64,000 bases of DNA from Streptomyces sp. MA5143a (GCF_900290235.1 NZ_OLMK01000087.1:29783-93782); one strand, 5' to 3'; positions 26,188 to 33,992 are shown, counted from the stretch's first letter. The notes: generated by a model not told the origin, from the letters alone. A program made the numbers and translations.

Positions 26188-26784
26188 ATGAAGATTCTCC
26201 TCATCGGCGCCACCGGAACGCTCGGCACGGCCGTGCACAAGACGCTGACCAGCCGCGGCCACGACGTCCTCACCGTGGGACGCGGCGGCGGTGATCTGCG
26301 CTGCGACCTCACCGACCCCGCGCGGATCACCGACCTGTACGAGCGGGCCGGCCGGCTGGACGCGGTGGTCAGCGCCGCCGGTGACGTGCCGTTCAAGCCG
26401 GTCACCGAACTGACGCCCGACGATCACCTCGCCGCCTTCCGGGGCAAGGTGCTCAGCCAGATCGAGTTGGTCCGGCAGGGCATACCGCGCGTCGCCGAGC
26501 GCGGCTCCTTCACCCTCATCACCGGCGTACTGGCCCGCGAACCCATTCCCACCGGCGCCGCGGCCTCCATGGCGAACGGCGCGGTGGAGGCGTTCGTCCG
26601 CGCCGCCGCCATCGAGATCGCCCCGCAGCGCATCAACGCGATCAGCCCGACGGTGTTCACCGAGTCCCTCGCCGACTACGGCGACTACTTCCCCGGCATG
26701 CCCCCGGTCGACCTCGCCGACGTCGCACAGGCGTACGTCCGCTCCGTGGAGGGCGCCCAGACGGGGCAGGTCTACGCCCTGTAG
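26188..26784 (+). CDS. Short-chain dehydrogenase/reductase
   Basis: The protein has 198 residues and is a short SDR. The NAD(P)-binding motif is LLIGATGTLG, the second-strand arginine lies in TVGRGGGDLRCD, and DAVVSAAGDVPF resembles the NNAG segment. The usual YxxxK is replaced by a region reading ASMANGAVEAFVRAAAIEI, so the catalytic Tyr is missing while the helix shape is kept. The ordinary reductase chemistry is therefore uncertain. TAGCGT lies 6 bases before the ATG without a ribosome binding site, which suggests a leaderless start. The MFS exporter follows 108 bases downstream. Confidence 0.8.
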   Translation: MKILLIGATGTLGTAVHKTLTSRGHDVLTVGRGGGDLRCDLTDPARITDLYERAGRLDAVVSAAGDVPFKPVTELTPDDHLAAFRGKVLSQIELVRQGIPRVAERGSFTLITGVLAREPIPTGAAASMANGAVEAFVRAAAIEIAPQRINAISPTVFTESLADYGDYFPGMPPVDLADVAQAYVRSVEGAQTGQVYAL

Positions 26785-26857
26785 CCCCGGCGGGAGGCGC
26801 ACTCCCGGAGGTCGAGGGTGCGCCGCGCCCGGCGTCGCGGACCGGAAGGGAACAGGC

Positions 26858-26886
26858 TTGCCCAGCCACCCGGACCGACCTAGCCT
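26858..26886 (+). promoter_or_regulatory. Leaderless promoter TTGCCC-N17-TAGCCT
   Basis: A -35 TTGCCC (26858-26863) and a -10 TAGCCT (26881-26886) are exactly 17 bases apart. The GTG start of the MFS gene follows only 6 bases after the -10, and there is no ribosome binding site. Transcription should therefore begin at or next to the start codon. Confidence 0.65.
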
Positions 26887-26892
26887 GACTTT

Positions 26893-28164
26893 GTGCCGCA
26901 AATAAACAAAACCCGTTCGCACAGCGCCGTGCCGGGTCACGACCTCACCCGGCTCCGCGTCGCCATCACCGCCTTCTTCGCCCTGGACGGATTCGTCTTC
27001 GCCGGATGGGTCGTGCGGATCCCCTCGGTGAAGGAGCAGACAGGCGCGTCACCGGGTGCGCTGGGCCTGGCCCTGCTGGGCGTGTCCGCCGGCGCGGTGG
27101 TCACGATGATGCTGACGGGGCGGCTGTGCCGCCGCTTCGGCAGCCACCCCGTGACGGTCGTCTGCGCGGTCCTGCTGTCGCTCAGCGTGTCGCTGCCGCC
27201 ACTGACCCATTCGGCCCTCGCGCTGGGCGCCGTCCTGCTGGTCTTCGGCGCGGCCTTCGGCGGCATCAACGTCGCCTTCAACAGCGCCGCCGTCGACCTG
27301 GTGGCCGCCCTGCGGCGCCCCGTCATGTCGAGCTTCCACGCCGCCTTCAGTCTCGGCGGGATGATCGGGGCGGGCCTCGGCGGCCTGGTCGCGGGGTCGC
27401 TGTCCGCCACCCGCCATCTGCTCGGGATCACCGTGATCGGTCTGCTGGTCACCGCCGTCGCGGGACGCACCCTGCTGCACCACGCGCCCCCCGCGCCCCC
27501 GGGGCCCCCGGGGCCCCCGGAACACCTGCCCGCCACCGCGGACGGCGCACCGGCCGGCCCGAAGGGGCCTCGTGACCGCGCGGGCGGCGACGGCCGTTCG
27601 GACGGTGGCGACCGCTCGGGCACCCGTGGCCTGGTGGTCACCTTCGGCCTGATCGCCCTGTGCACGGCGTACGGCGAGGGAGCGCTGGCCGACTGGGGCG
27701 TTCTGCATCTGGAGGAGGACCTGAACGCCTCCCCCGGCGTCGCGGCCCTCGGCTACTCCTGCTTCGCGCTCGCCATGACCGTCGGCCGGCTGACCGGGAC
27801 GACCCTGCTGGAACACCTGGGCAGGACCCGTGTACTCGTGGTCGGCGGCACCACCGCCACGGCCGGCATGCTGCTCGGTTCGCTCGCCCCCTCGGTGTGG
27901 GCGACCCTGCTCGGCTTCGCGGTCACCGGCCTCGGGCTCGCCAACATCTTCCCCGTCGCCATCGAGCGCGCCGGCGCTCTCGCCGGCCCCGGCGGGGTGG
28001 CCACCGCCTCCACGCTCGGTTACCTCGGCATGCTGCTCGGCCCGCCCACGATCGGCTTCCTGGCCGAATGGCACTCCCTTCCCGCCGCGCTCACCAGTGT
28101 CGCCGCACTCGCCGCGTTCGCCTCCGCCATCGCGTTCGCCACACGGCACGCGGCGCCGAAATGA
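26893..28164 (+). CDS. MFS transporter, 12-helix
   Basis: The 423 residues hold about 12 membrane helices, a standard MFS length. The first half ends in a Pro-rich loop (APPAPPGPPGPPEH) and a charged cytoplasmic linker, and the second half begins at GLVVTFGLIALC. The MFS loop motif GRLCRRFGSH lies between helices 2 and 3. The family includes drug, sugar and peptide transporters; the substrate is not visible here. It ends 178 bases before the graspetide precursor, so it is a candidate exporter for that peptide, which is inference. The promoter appears leaderless. Confidence 0.85.
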   Translation: MPQINKTRSHSAVPGHDLTRLRVAITAFFALDGFVFAGWVVRIPSVKEQTGASPGALGLALLGVSAGAVVTMMLTGRLCRRFGSHPVTVVCAVLLSLSVSLPPLTHSALALGAVLLVFGAAFGGINVAFNSAAVDLVAALRRPVMSSFHAAFSLGGMIGAGLGGLVAGSLSATRHLLGITVIGLLVTAVAGRTLLHHAPPAPPGPPGPPEHLPATADGAPAGPKGPRDRAGGDGRSDGGDRSGTRGLVVTFGLIALCTAYGEGALADWGVLHLEEDLNASPGVAALGYSCFALAMTVGRLTGTTLLEHLGRTRVLVVGGTTATAGMLLGSLAPSVWATLLGFAVTGLGLANIFPVAIERAGALAGPGGVATASTLGYLGMLLGPPTIGFLAEWHSLPAALTSVAALAAFASAIAFATRHAAPK

Positions 28165-28301
28165 CCACGCACCGTTGCCATTTGACGCCTGGCGGTGCAA
28201 GTCGAAACTGCCGACAAGATGAGGCAACCATTCAGTCGTTCGATTCGTATAACTCCCTGGAGGCACAGCGACCCGGCCCAACAGAGTGCGGCCGGAGCGT
28301 C

Positions 28302-28323
28302 ACCATCCGTTTTTCCGGATGGT
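28302..28323. promoter_or_regulatory. Perfect 8-bp hairpin in the leader of the graspetide precursor
   Basis: ACCATCCG (28302-28309) pairs with CGGATGGT (28316-28323) around a TTTTTC loop. It ends 8 bases before the AAGGAG of the precursor gene. It could act as an operator, a leader RNA structure controlling ribosome access, or an mRNA stabiliser. Confidence 0.5.
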
Positions 28324-28342
28324 CCCGAACCAAGGAGAAACG

Positions 28343-28534
28343 ATGCGACTGTTCGTACTCAACTACGCTCGCACCACTGAGCAGTTGGAGTTCAGCGCTC
28401 CGTACACCTACGACTCCGGGCTGCAGTTGAACGTGCTCCCCGACGGGCGGATCGCCGCCCACGACCTGGCTCTGATGCGGGAATTGGGGGCCACCACGTC
28501 CACGGCGGGCTCGAAGACCCACTTCGACGACTGA
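28343..28534 (+). CDS. Graspetide (ATP-grasp RiPP) precursor peptide
   Basis: The 63-residue peptide matches the actinobacterial putative ATP-grasp target RiPP family as I remember it. Its leader contains APYTYDSGLQLNVLPDGRIA, the family-type block. Its C-terminus, TTSTAGSKTHFDD, is a core with Thr, Ser and Lys nucleophiles and two terminal Asp acceptors, as expected for omega-ester or omega-amide rings between side chains. The ATG has AAGGAG 5 bases upstream. The ATP-grasp gene begins 17 bases after the stop, so the two are clearly one operon. The ring pattern is not predictable from sequence alone. Confidence 0.85.
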   Translation: MRLFVLNYARTTEQLEFSAPYTYDSGLQLNVLPDGRIAAHDLALMRELGATTSTAGSKTHFDD

Positions 28535-28551
28535 ACGCGGATATACGACAG

Positions 28552-29535
28552 ATGACGGTGCTGATCCTGACGTCCGAACAGGATGTGACGGCAGACCTGG
28601 TGGTGGCCCGGCTGAACCGGACCGGCGTACCGGTGGTCCGCCTCGACCCCGCCGACCTGCCCGGCGGGGTCGCGCTCTCCGGTGAGTACGTCCACGGCGC
28701 CTTCCGCGGGCATCTGTCCGCCGGGGGGCGCCTGGTCGGCATGAGTGGGCTGCGGTCCATCTGGCTGCGCAGGCCGGGGACTCCCGCCAGCCGGGTGGCC
28801 GAGCCGTCCGGCTGGCTCACCGAGGAGTCCTCACAGGCCCTGTACGGCATGCTGCGCGCCACGGGCGCCCGTTGGATGAACGACCCGGACGCGGCCCGGC
28901 GCGCCCGCCACAAGCCGTGGCAGCTGCGGCAGGCCCAGGAGGTCGGGCTGCCCGTGCCGGCCACGCTCATCACCACGTTCCCGCAGGCCGCCCGGGACTT
29001 CGCCGAGCGCTTCCCGGACCTGGTGGTGAAGCCGGTCTCCGGCACCCACCCGCAGGAACCGCCCAGGACGGTCCCCACCAGCCGTGTCGCGCCCGGCACG
29101 GACTTCGCCGCGGTCGCCTTCGGTCCCACGCTGCTGCAACGCCGGATCGCCAAGACCGCCGACATCCGCCTCACCGCCGTCGGCGACCGCATACTGGCCG
29201 CCCGCAAGCCGGTCCACCCGGACGCCCACCCCGACGAGGTCGACGTCCGCTACGCCGTCTCCGACGCGCCCTGGCAGCCGGTCGACGTCCCGGCGCGCAC
29301 GGCCACCGCCGTCCGCGACTACCTCCATGACGCGGGACTCACCTACGGGGCCTTCGACTTCGCTGAGGACGCCGACGGGATCTGGTGGTTCCTGGAGTGC
29401 AATCAGTCGGGCCAGTTCGGCTTCGTGGAGATGGACACGGACCAGCCGATCGCCCAGACCGTCGCCGACTGGCTGACCCACCGGGAACCGGAGCGGCGGA
29501 CCCGACGGGACGACCGGCTCCGGGCAACACCCTGA
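28552..29535 (+). CDS. ATP-grasp ribosomal peptide maturase (graspetide ligase)
   Basis: This 327-residue ligase belongs to the MvdD/SAV_5884-type ATP-grasp maturases. It uses ATP to join Asp or Glu side-chain carboxylates of the precursor to Thr, Ser or Lys side chains. Visible parts are an N-terminal Rossmann-like pre-ATP-grasp domain (VLILTSEQDVTADLVVARL), the ATP-binding lysine in VVKPVSG (Lys160), RRIAKTADIRLTAV (Asp204) and the metal-binding ECNQSGQFGF (Glu282, Asn284). The start ATG has no strong ribosome site, which fits coupling to the precursor gene 17 bases upstream. No methyltransferase partner follows. Confidence 0.88.
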   Translation: MTVLILTSEQDVTADLVVARLNRTGVPVVRLDPADLPGGVALSGEYVHGAFRGHLSAGGRLVGMSGLRSIWLRRPGTPASRVAEPSGWLTEESSQALYGMLRATGARWMNDPDAARRARHKPWQLRQAQEVGLPVPATLITTFPQAARDFAERFPDLVVKPVSGTHPQEPPRTVPTSRVAPGTDFAAVAFGPTLLQRRIAKTADIRLTAVGDRILAARKPVHPDAHPDEVDVRYAVSDAPWQPVDVPARTATAVRDYLHDAGLTYGAFDFAEDADGIWWFLECNQSGQFGFVEMDTDQPIAQTVADWLTHREPERRTRRDDRLRATP

Positions 29536-29614
29536 CGGCACGGGGACAGGGGGCGGCAGCCAGGCCGCTGTCGTTCGGCGGCCTGGACCGCACTCCATCC
29601 GGCAGACTCTCGCC

Positions 29615-30367
29615 ATGGACACTGCCGAGCACATGAGAACCCTGGACGAGGAGGGCCGTCTGCTGGCGGCGGCCGCGCGTGAGGCCGGTACCGACGCCGA
29701 GGTCCCGACCTGCCCGGGCTGGCGGGTCCGGGACCTGCTGCGGCACACCGGAACCGTGCACCGCTGGGCGACGGGTTTCGTCGCCGACGGGCACCCCGTG
29801 CCGCGCGCACCGGGGGCGGAGCCCGAGCTGGACGGTGAGCCGCTGGTGGCCTGGTACGAGCAGGGGCACCGCCGGCTGGTCGACACCCTGGGCACCGCAC
29901 CGGCCGACGTCGCGTGCTGGAGCTTCCTGCCCGCGCCGTCCCCGCTGGCCTTCTGGGCCCGCCGCCAGGCGCACGAGACGACCGTGCACCGCGCCGACGC
30001 GCAGTCCGCGCTCGGCGGCACACCCACCGGGCCCGCGGCGGCCCTCGCCGTCGACGGCATCGACGAACTGTTGCTCGCCTTCCACGCCCGTCCGAGGAGC
30101 CGGGTACGCACCGACAGGCCCCGCGTCCTGCGGGTGCGGGCGACGGACACGGAGGCCGTCTGGACCGTGCGCCTGAGCCCGGAGCCACCCGTCACCACCC
30201 GCACAGCCGCCCTCGCCGGCCCGCAGGTGGACGTGGACTGCGAGATCGCCGGCCCCGCGTCACAGCTCTACCTCTCCCTCTGGAACCGCGTGCCGTTCCC
30301 GTCCGTCACGGGCGACCCGTCGCTCGCCGCACTGTGGCGTGACAACTCCGGCATCGTCATGGGCTGA
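29615..30367 (+). CDS. Maleylpyruvate-isomerase-family (mycothiol-dependent-type) protein
   Basis: The 250 residues show the DinB-like four-helix N-terminal domain of mycothiol-dependent maleylpyruvate isomerase: PTCPGWRVRDLLRHTGTVHRWA and RRQAHETTVHRADAQ supply His residues that bind a metal in this fold. The C-terminal domain is a small alpha/beta region. Members use mycothiol as thiol cofactor for isomerisation or detoxification; the substrate is not known. It begins 79 bases after the graspetide ligase and has its own -10-like CAGACT 6 bases before the ATG, so it may be an independent gene. Confidence 0.82.
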   Translation: MDTAEHMRTLDEEGRLLAAAAREAGTDAEVPTCPGWRVRDLLRHTGTVHRWATGFVADGHPVPRAPGAEPELDGEPLVAWYEQGHRRLVDTLGTAPADVACWSFLPAPSPLAFWARRQAHETTVHRADAQSALGGTPTGPAAALAVDGIDELLLAFHARPRSRVRTDRPRVLRVRATDTEAVWTVRLSPEPPVTTRTAALAGPQVDVDCEIAGPASQLYLSLWNRVPFPSVTGDPSLAALWRDNSGIVMG

Positions 30368-31124
30368 TCGTGGCCACGGCGCGGCCGGCCGGGGGTGTCC
30401 GCTGACTGACCCGAGAGCGCGAGGGTCGCCACGCCCCAGGCCACGACGACCCCCTCCTGCCCCCAGCTCGCCGCGCCGTCCCCGCCGGGCGGCAGCCACG
30501 CGTACAGCCAGTGCGCCACCAGGACGTGCCCCGCCCACAGCGCGCCCATCGCCGACCAGGCGGCCTTGCGGTGCCCGGCGACCGCGCTGAAGCAGCCCAC
30601 GGCGACGGTGAGGAACACCGGCCCGTACGGGTAGCCGGCGCCCAGATAGACCATGGCGGTCGCGGCCGTGCCGAAGACGACCACCACCGGCCGCCGCCAA
30701 CGCCAACAGGACACGGGCGAAGGGGTCGAGGAGGGCCCGCTCGCCCTCCTGCATGTCGGCGGCGTTCGAGGCGACCAGCGAAGACGGTGAACGCCAGGGT
30801 CGAGCGCCAGGGCCATGGGTGTCGCGACGCGTCACCGTCCGGGCGGTTCCACCACGGCGGCGCACCGTGCCAACGGTGCCGACGCCCACCACCGCCCCAC
30901 CCCGGGGAACCGTCCGCTCCCGCACCCTGCTCCGCCATGACGGCCACGCTGGACGCCGGGCCCCGCCCCCGGCGTCACCCGAGCGAGGTGATCACACATA
31001 CTCCCCGGGACGTACGCCGACCCGCCCCGACCACCCCGCCTGCCTCGCCTCCACCGCCCGACCTGCCTCGCCCCGTCGAGTGACCCCGGCGCGCCTCAGG
31101 CGCTCCTTCGCGCCCCGGCCCGCC
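30368..31124. other. Stretch without an intact gene, holding a decayed kinase fragment
   Basis: This 757-base region between the isomerase-family gene and the TetR gene lacks an intact gene. Its left half holds the histidine-kinase remnant annotated separately. The right half (about 30800-31080) is GC-rich with no credible frame. A direct repeat overlaps its right end at 31092-31142. Confidence 0.6.
30405..30780 (-). pseudogene. Remnant of a sensor histidine kinase N-terminal membrane domain
   Basis: Read leftwards, one frame gives ASNAADMQEGERALLDPFARVLLALA (30778-30691). At about 30690 the homology passes to another frame: PVVVVFGTAATAMVYLGAGYPYG, then HVLVAHWLYAWLPP and WGQEGVVVAWGVATLAL, ending near 30408. 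The composite looks like the four-helix N-terminal membrane region of a streptomycete two-component sensor kinase. A frameshift breaks it and the dimerisation and ATPase domains are absent, so it is non-functional. The family match is from memory. Confidence 0.6.
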
Positions 31125-31142
31125 TCAGTGCTCCTTCGCGCC
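31092..31142. repeat. Imperfect 22-23-base direct repeat at the end of the TetR gene
   Basis: CGCCTCAG-GCGCTCC-TTCGCGCC (31092-31114) is repeated as CGCCTCAG-TGCTCC-TTCGCGCC (31121-31142), one base shorter. The second copy contains the stop codon of the TetR gene, so the repeat looks like a local duplication of its 3' end. Confidence 0.6.
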
Positions 31143-31838
31143 GGACCTCGGGTACACGAGGCCCACATGGTGGGCGAGCTGGCCCGCCGCATGGCGGAAG
31201 AACGTCCCCCGGTCCTCGACAACCCGGTTGAACTGCCCGAACACCTCGAAGTTGACCAGCCCGAACAGCTGCGCCCACGCCCCGATCAGCACGACGACCA
31301 CCTCCGGCGGCAGATCGGGGGCGAGATCCTCGGCCATGCGCCGCGCCTCGGGCCCCAACTCCGCGGGCAGCTTCCACTGGGCGACACCCTTGTCCTGGTA
31401 GGCGTCCCGCACGATCCCGATCAGCAGCAGCCCGACCCGGGCGGCGGCCGGCACCGTCGTCGAGGGCGCGGTGTAGCCGGGGACCGGCGAGCCGTAGATC
31501 AAGGCGTACTCGTGCGGTCGTGCCAGCGCCCACTCCCGCACCGCCTCGCACACGGCGACCCACTGTCGCGCCGGACCCTCCCCGCTCACCTTCGCGTACG
31601 CCGCCTCGGCGGCCTCACCGAGGGAGTCGTACGCGTCGATGATCAACGCGGTGAGCAGTTCGTCACGGCTGGGGAAGTAGCGGTACAGCGCTGAGGAGAC
31701 CATGCCCAGCTCGCGGGCGACGGCGCGGAGCGACAGCTTGGCGGCGCCCTCGGCGGCGAGCTGGCTGCGGGCCTCGTCCTTGATCGCGGCGGTGACCTCG
31801 GTCCGGGCGCGGGCGCGGGCTCCTTGTGCGGTGCTCAT
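31125..31838 (-). CDS. TetR-family regulator
   Basis: The 237 residues begin with a TetR DNA-binding domain (KLSLRAVARELGMVSSALYRYFPSRDELLTALIIDAYD, helix-turn-helix about residues 33-55) and continue with an all-helical ligand domain of the WHG type (YALIYGSPVPGY, VLIGAWAQLFGLVNFEVFGQF). Such proteins are repressors released by a small hydrophobic ligand. It is divergent from the deazaflavin-type gene, and the AT-rich gap holds two nearly identical palindromes, presumably its operators. The ATG at 31838 is the only start next to the motif. Confidence 0.88.
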   Translation of the reverse strand: MSTAQGARARARTEVTAAIKDEARSQLAAEGAAKLSLRAVARELGMVSSALYRYFPSRDELLTALIIDAYDSLGEAAEAAYAKVSGEGPARQWVAVCEAVREWALARPHEYALIYGSPVPGYTAPSTTVPAAARVGLLLIGIVRDAYQDKGVAQWKLPAELGPEARRMAEDLAPDLPPEVVVVLIGAWAQLFGLVNFEVFGQFNRVVEDRGTFFRHAAGQLAHHVGLVYPRSGAKEH

Positions 31839-31899
31839 GTGCAGCAGTGTGCCACAGAGGCAGAGCACTGCACACAATCGAGTGCAGCGCGCACAAAAG

Positions 31900-31912
31900 A
31901 GAGCACTGCTCT
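31900..31912. promoter_or_regulatory. TetR operator candidate AGAGCA-C-TGCTCT
   Basis: A perfect six-base inverted repeat about a central C lies in the promoter gap between the divergent TetR and deazaflavin-type genes. A near copy follows at 31953-31965. A partial AGAGCACTGC copy is at 31862-31871 and another half site, CTGCTCTC, is at 31940-31947. Confidence 0.6.
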
Positions 31913-31951
31913 TGCTTTGGAGCACCAGTCCCGTGCACACTGCTCTCAAGC

Positions 31952-31966
31952 GAGAGCACCGCTCTC
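31952..31966. promoter_or_regulatory. TetR operator candidate GAGAGC-ACC-GCTCTC
   Basis: This second palindrome shares the AGAGCAC/GCTCT core with the site at 31900, with centres about 53 bases apart. It ends 33 bases before the start of the deazaflavin-type gene, so a bound dimer would block it. Confidence 0.6.
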
Positions 31967-31999
31967 TCAACGGCTCACCGAGCACCCCAGGAGGGGACC

Positions 32000-32449
32000 A
32001 TGTCGTCGACCCACTACATCAAGGTCAGCGCCGTCGACCGCGCCGTCAACAACGCCATCGGCTGGCTCGCCCGGCGAGGCGTCAGTTTCCTCGGTACGGC
32101 GGAACTGTCCGTACGCGGTCGCAAGAGCGGCGAGTGGCGACGTCTGCCGGTGAACCCGCTGCCGTACGAGGGCGGCCCCTACCTCGTCTCGGCGCGCGGC
32201 CACTCCGAGTGGGTGCGGAACATGCGGGCGGCGGGCGGGGGCCGGCTCCAGGTGGGGCGCCGGGTGCAGGAGTTCACGGCGGTCGAGCTGCCCGACGAGG
32301 AGAAGCCGGTGGTCCTGCGGACCTACCTCAAGAAGTGGGGCTGGGAGGTGGGCCGCTTCTTCGGTGAGGTCAACGCCGACTCCACGGACGAGGAACTGCT
32401 CGCCGCCGCCCCGAAGCACCCCGTCTTCCGGATCACCATCAAGAAGTGA
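32000..32449 (+). CDS. F420-type (deazaflavin-dependent) nitroreductase-family protein
   Basis: The 149 residues match the Ddn/nitroreductase family of deazaflavin-dependent enzymes: AELSVRGRKSGEWRRLPVNPLPYEGGPYLVSARGHSEWVRNMRAAGGGRLQVG is the family block, with the F420-binding RGRKSG and the N-R-A segment. Members reduce quinones or nitro compounds with reduced F420. The substrate is unknown. GAGGGG lies 3 bases before the ATG. Two TetR-type palindromes precede it, so it is probably controlled by the divergent regulator. Confidence 0.86.
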   Translation: MSSTHYIKVSAVDRAVNNAIGWLARRGVSFLGTAELSVRGRKSGEWRRLPVNPLPYEGGPYLVSARGHSEWVRNMRAAGGGRLQVGRRVQEFTAVELPDEEKPVVLRTYLKKWGWEVGRFFGEVNADSTDEELLAAAPKHPVFRITIKK

Positions 32450-32566
32450 CCGGCCGCGAGGCGCGGACCGGAGGACAGCGCACCGCAACGCGACCGGGAT
32501 CGGCCCCCGCCCGGCCCCGCCCCACACACACGCCGGAGCCCCGTCCATCCAGCCACCCCCGAGCGG

Positions 32567-32600
32567 CAGCCCCAGCCCCAGCCCCAGCCCCAGCCCCAGC
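32567..32600. repeat. Hexamer tandem repeat (CAGCCC)n
   Basis: About 5.7 perfect copies of CAGCCC lie between the convergent deazaflavin-type and reductase genes, four bases before the latter's stop. It has no coding role here. Such tracts can vary in copy number between strains. Confidence 0.8.
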
Positions 32601-32604
32601 ACGC

Positions 32605-33810
32605 CTAACGGTCGAACGCCGTCAGCGCGCGCTGGGCGATCGGGTGGGTGCGCACGATCTCGCCCAGCGACGTCGAGCCCCGCGTGATGTCGACGAACGC
32701 GCGCCACGCGGGCCGGAAGCCGGTGATCGCCGCGTGGAACAGGCCGGGCCGCCGCTCGAAGGCGATCAGCAGACGCTTGCCGACGCTCATCTCGACGCCG
32801 AGGCCGGCCTTGACGGCGAACGCGTAGTTCAACGCCTGCCGCCGGGTGTCCACCGCGTCGTGCGCCTCGGCGATACGGACCGCCCACTCCCCCGCGAGCC
32901 GCCCCGAGCGCAGCGCGAACGAGATGCCCTCACGCGTCCACGGCTCCAGCAGCCCCGCCGCGTCCCCGCACACCAGCACCCGCCCCCGGGACAGCGGCGA
33001 GTCGTCGGCGCGGCAGCGCGTCAAGTGCCCGGAGGAGACGCTGGGTTCGAAGCCGGCGAGACCGAGCCGTCCGATGAAGTCCTCCAAGTACCGCTTGGTG
33101 GCGGCGCCTTCGCCGCGCGCGGAGATCACGCCCACCGTCAGCGTGTCCCCCTTGGGGAAGACCCATCCGTAACTGCCGGGCATGGGGCCCCAGTCGATGA
33201 GGACGCGGCCCTTCCAGTCCTCGGCGACGGTCTCCGGGACGGGGATCTCCGCCTCCAGGCCGAGGTCGACCTGGTCCAGCTTCACACCGACGTGCGCCCC
33301 TATGCGGCTGGCACTGCCGTCCGCGCCGACCACGGCCCGCGCCAGCAGCGTCTCGCCGCCCTGGAGGACGACGGCGACCGTGCGGCGGTCCGGTACGGCA
33401 GAGCCGTGCTGCTCGACACGGGTGACCGTGACGCCCGTGCGCAGTTCGGCGCCGGCCTTCTGCGCGTGCTCGACGAGCTGCTGGTCGAACTCGGGCCGGT
33501 TGATCAGCCCGAAGAGCATCTGCTTGGACTTGCGCGTACGGGAGTAGCGGCCGTCGAGGGAGAAGGTGACGGCGTGCACGCGGTCCTTGAGGGGCAGTTC
33601 GAAGCCGGGCGGCAGTGCGTCCCGCGAGGGGCCGATGATGCCGCCGCCGCAGGTCTTGTACCGGGGCAGTTCGGCCTTCTCCAGCAACAGGACGCTGCGT
33701 CCCGCGACCGCCGCCGCGTAGGCGGCCGAAGCCCCCGCGGGCCCCGCGCCCACCACGACGACGTCCCACACCCGCTGTACGTCGTCCGCCGAAGAGTTCT
33801 CGCTGCTCAC
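32605..33810 (-). CDS. Geranylgeranyl-reductase-family FAD oxidoreductase
   Basis: The protein has 401 residues. The FAD Rossmann motif VVVVGAGPAGASAAYAAAVAG opens it. YKTCGGGIIGPSRDALP is the family signature near the substrate site, VVGADGSASRIGAHVG binds the cofactor and GRVLVCGDAAGLLEPWTREGISFALRSG is the conserved second FAD segment. Family members reduce double bonds of prenyl chains such as menaquinone side chains or geranylgeranyl groups; the substrate here is unknown. The GTG start has GGGAGC about 12 bases upstream. It is divergent from the M20 peptidase. Confidence 0.86.
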   Translation of the reverse strand: MSSENSSADDVQRVWDVVVVGAGPAGASAAYAAAVAGRSVLLLEKAELPRYKTCGGGIIGPSRDALPPGFELPLKDRVHAVTFSLDGRYSRTRKSKQMLFGLINRPEFDQQLVEHAQKAGAELRTGVTVTRVEQHGSAVPDRRTVAVVLQGGETLLARAVVGADGSASRIGAHVGVKLDQVDLGLEAEIPVPETVAEDWKGRVLIDWGPMPGSYGWVFPKGDTLTVGVISARGEGAATKRYLEDFIGRLGLAGFEPSVSSGHLTRCRADDSPLSRGRVLVCGDAAGLLEPWTREGISFALRSGRLAGEWAVRIAEAHDAVDTRRQALNYAFAVKAGLGVEMSVGKRLLIAFERRPGLFHAAITGFRPAWRAFVDITRGSTSLGEIVRTHPIAQRALTAFDR

Positions 33811-33992
33811 GATGGTCTACTGCTCCCGATCCAGCCGCCTGCCGCACCTTTCCCACGCATCCTACGGCGGTCGTCACCGAGAGTCGCTGTGGGAGGATCG
33901 GCAGCGCGTGCGCCCTACACCGATACACCGGGTACGCGCGTACGTACGCACACCCACAGAAGCACAACGTCGCACCCACGAGGAGCGTGCCC

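Noticed and set aside
32567..32600. CRISPR-like repeat at the hexamer tract
   Set aside because: Short direct CAGCCC repeats without spacers or cas genes are a simple tandem array, not CRISPR.
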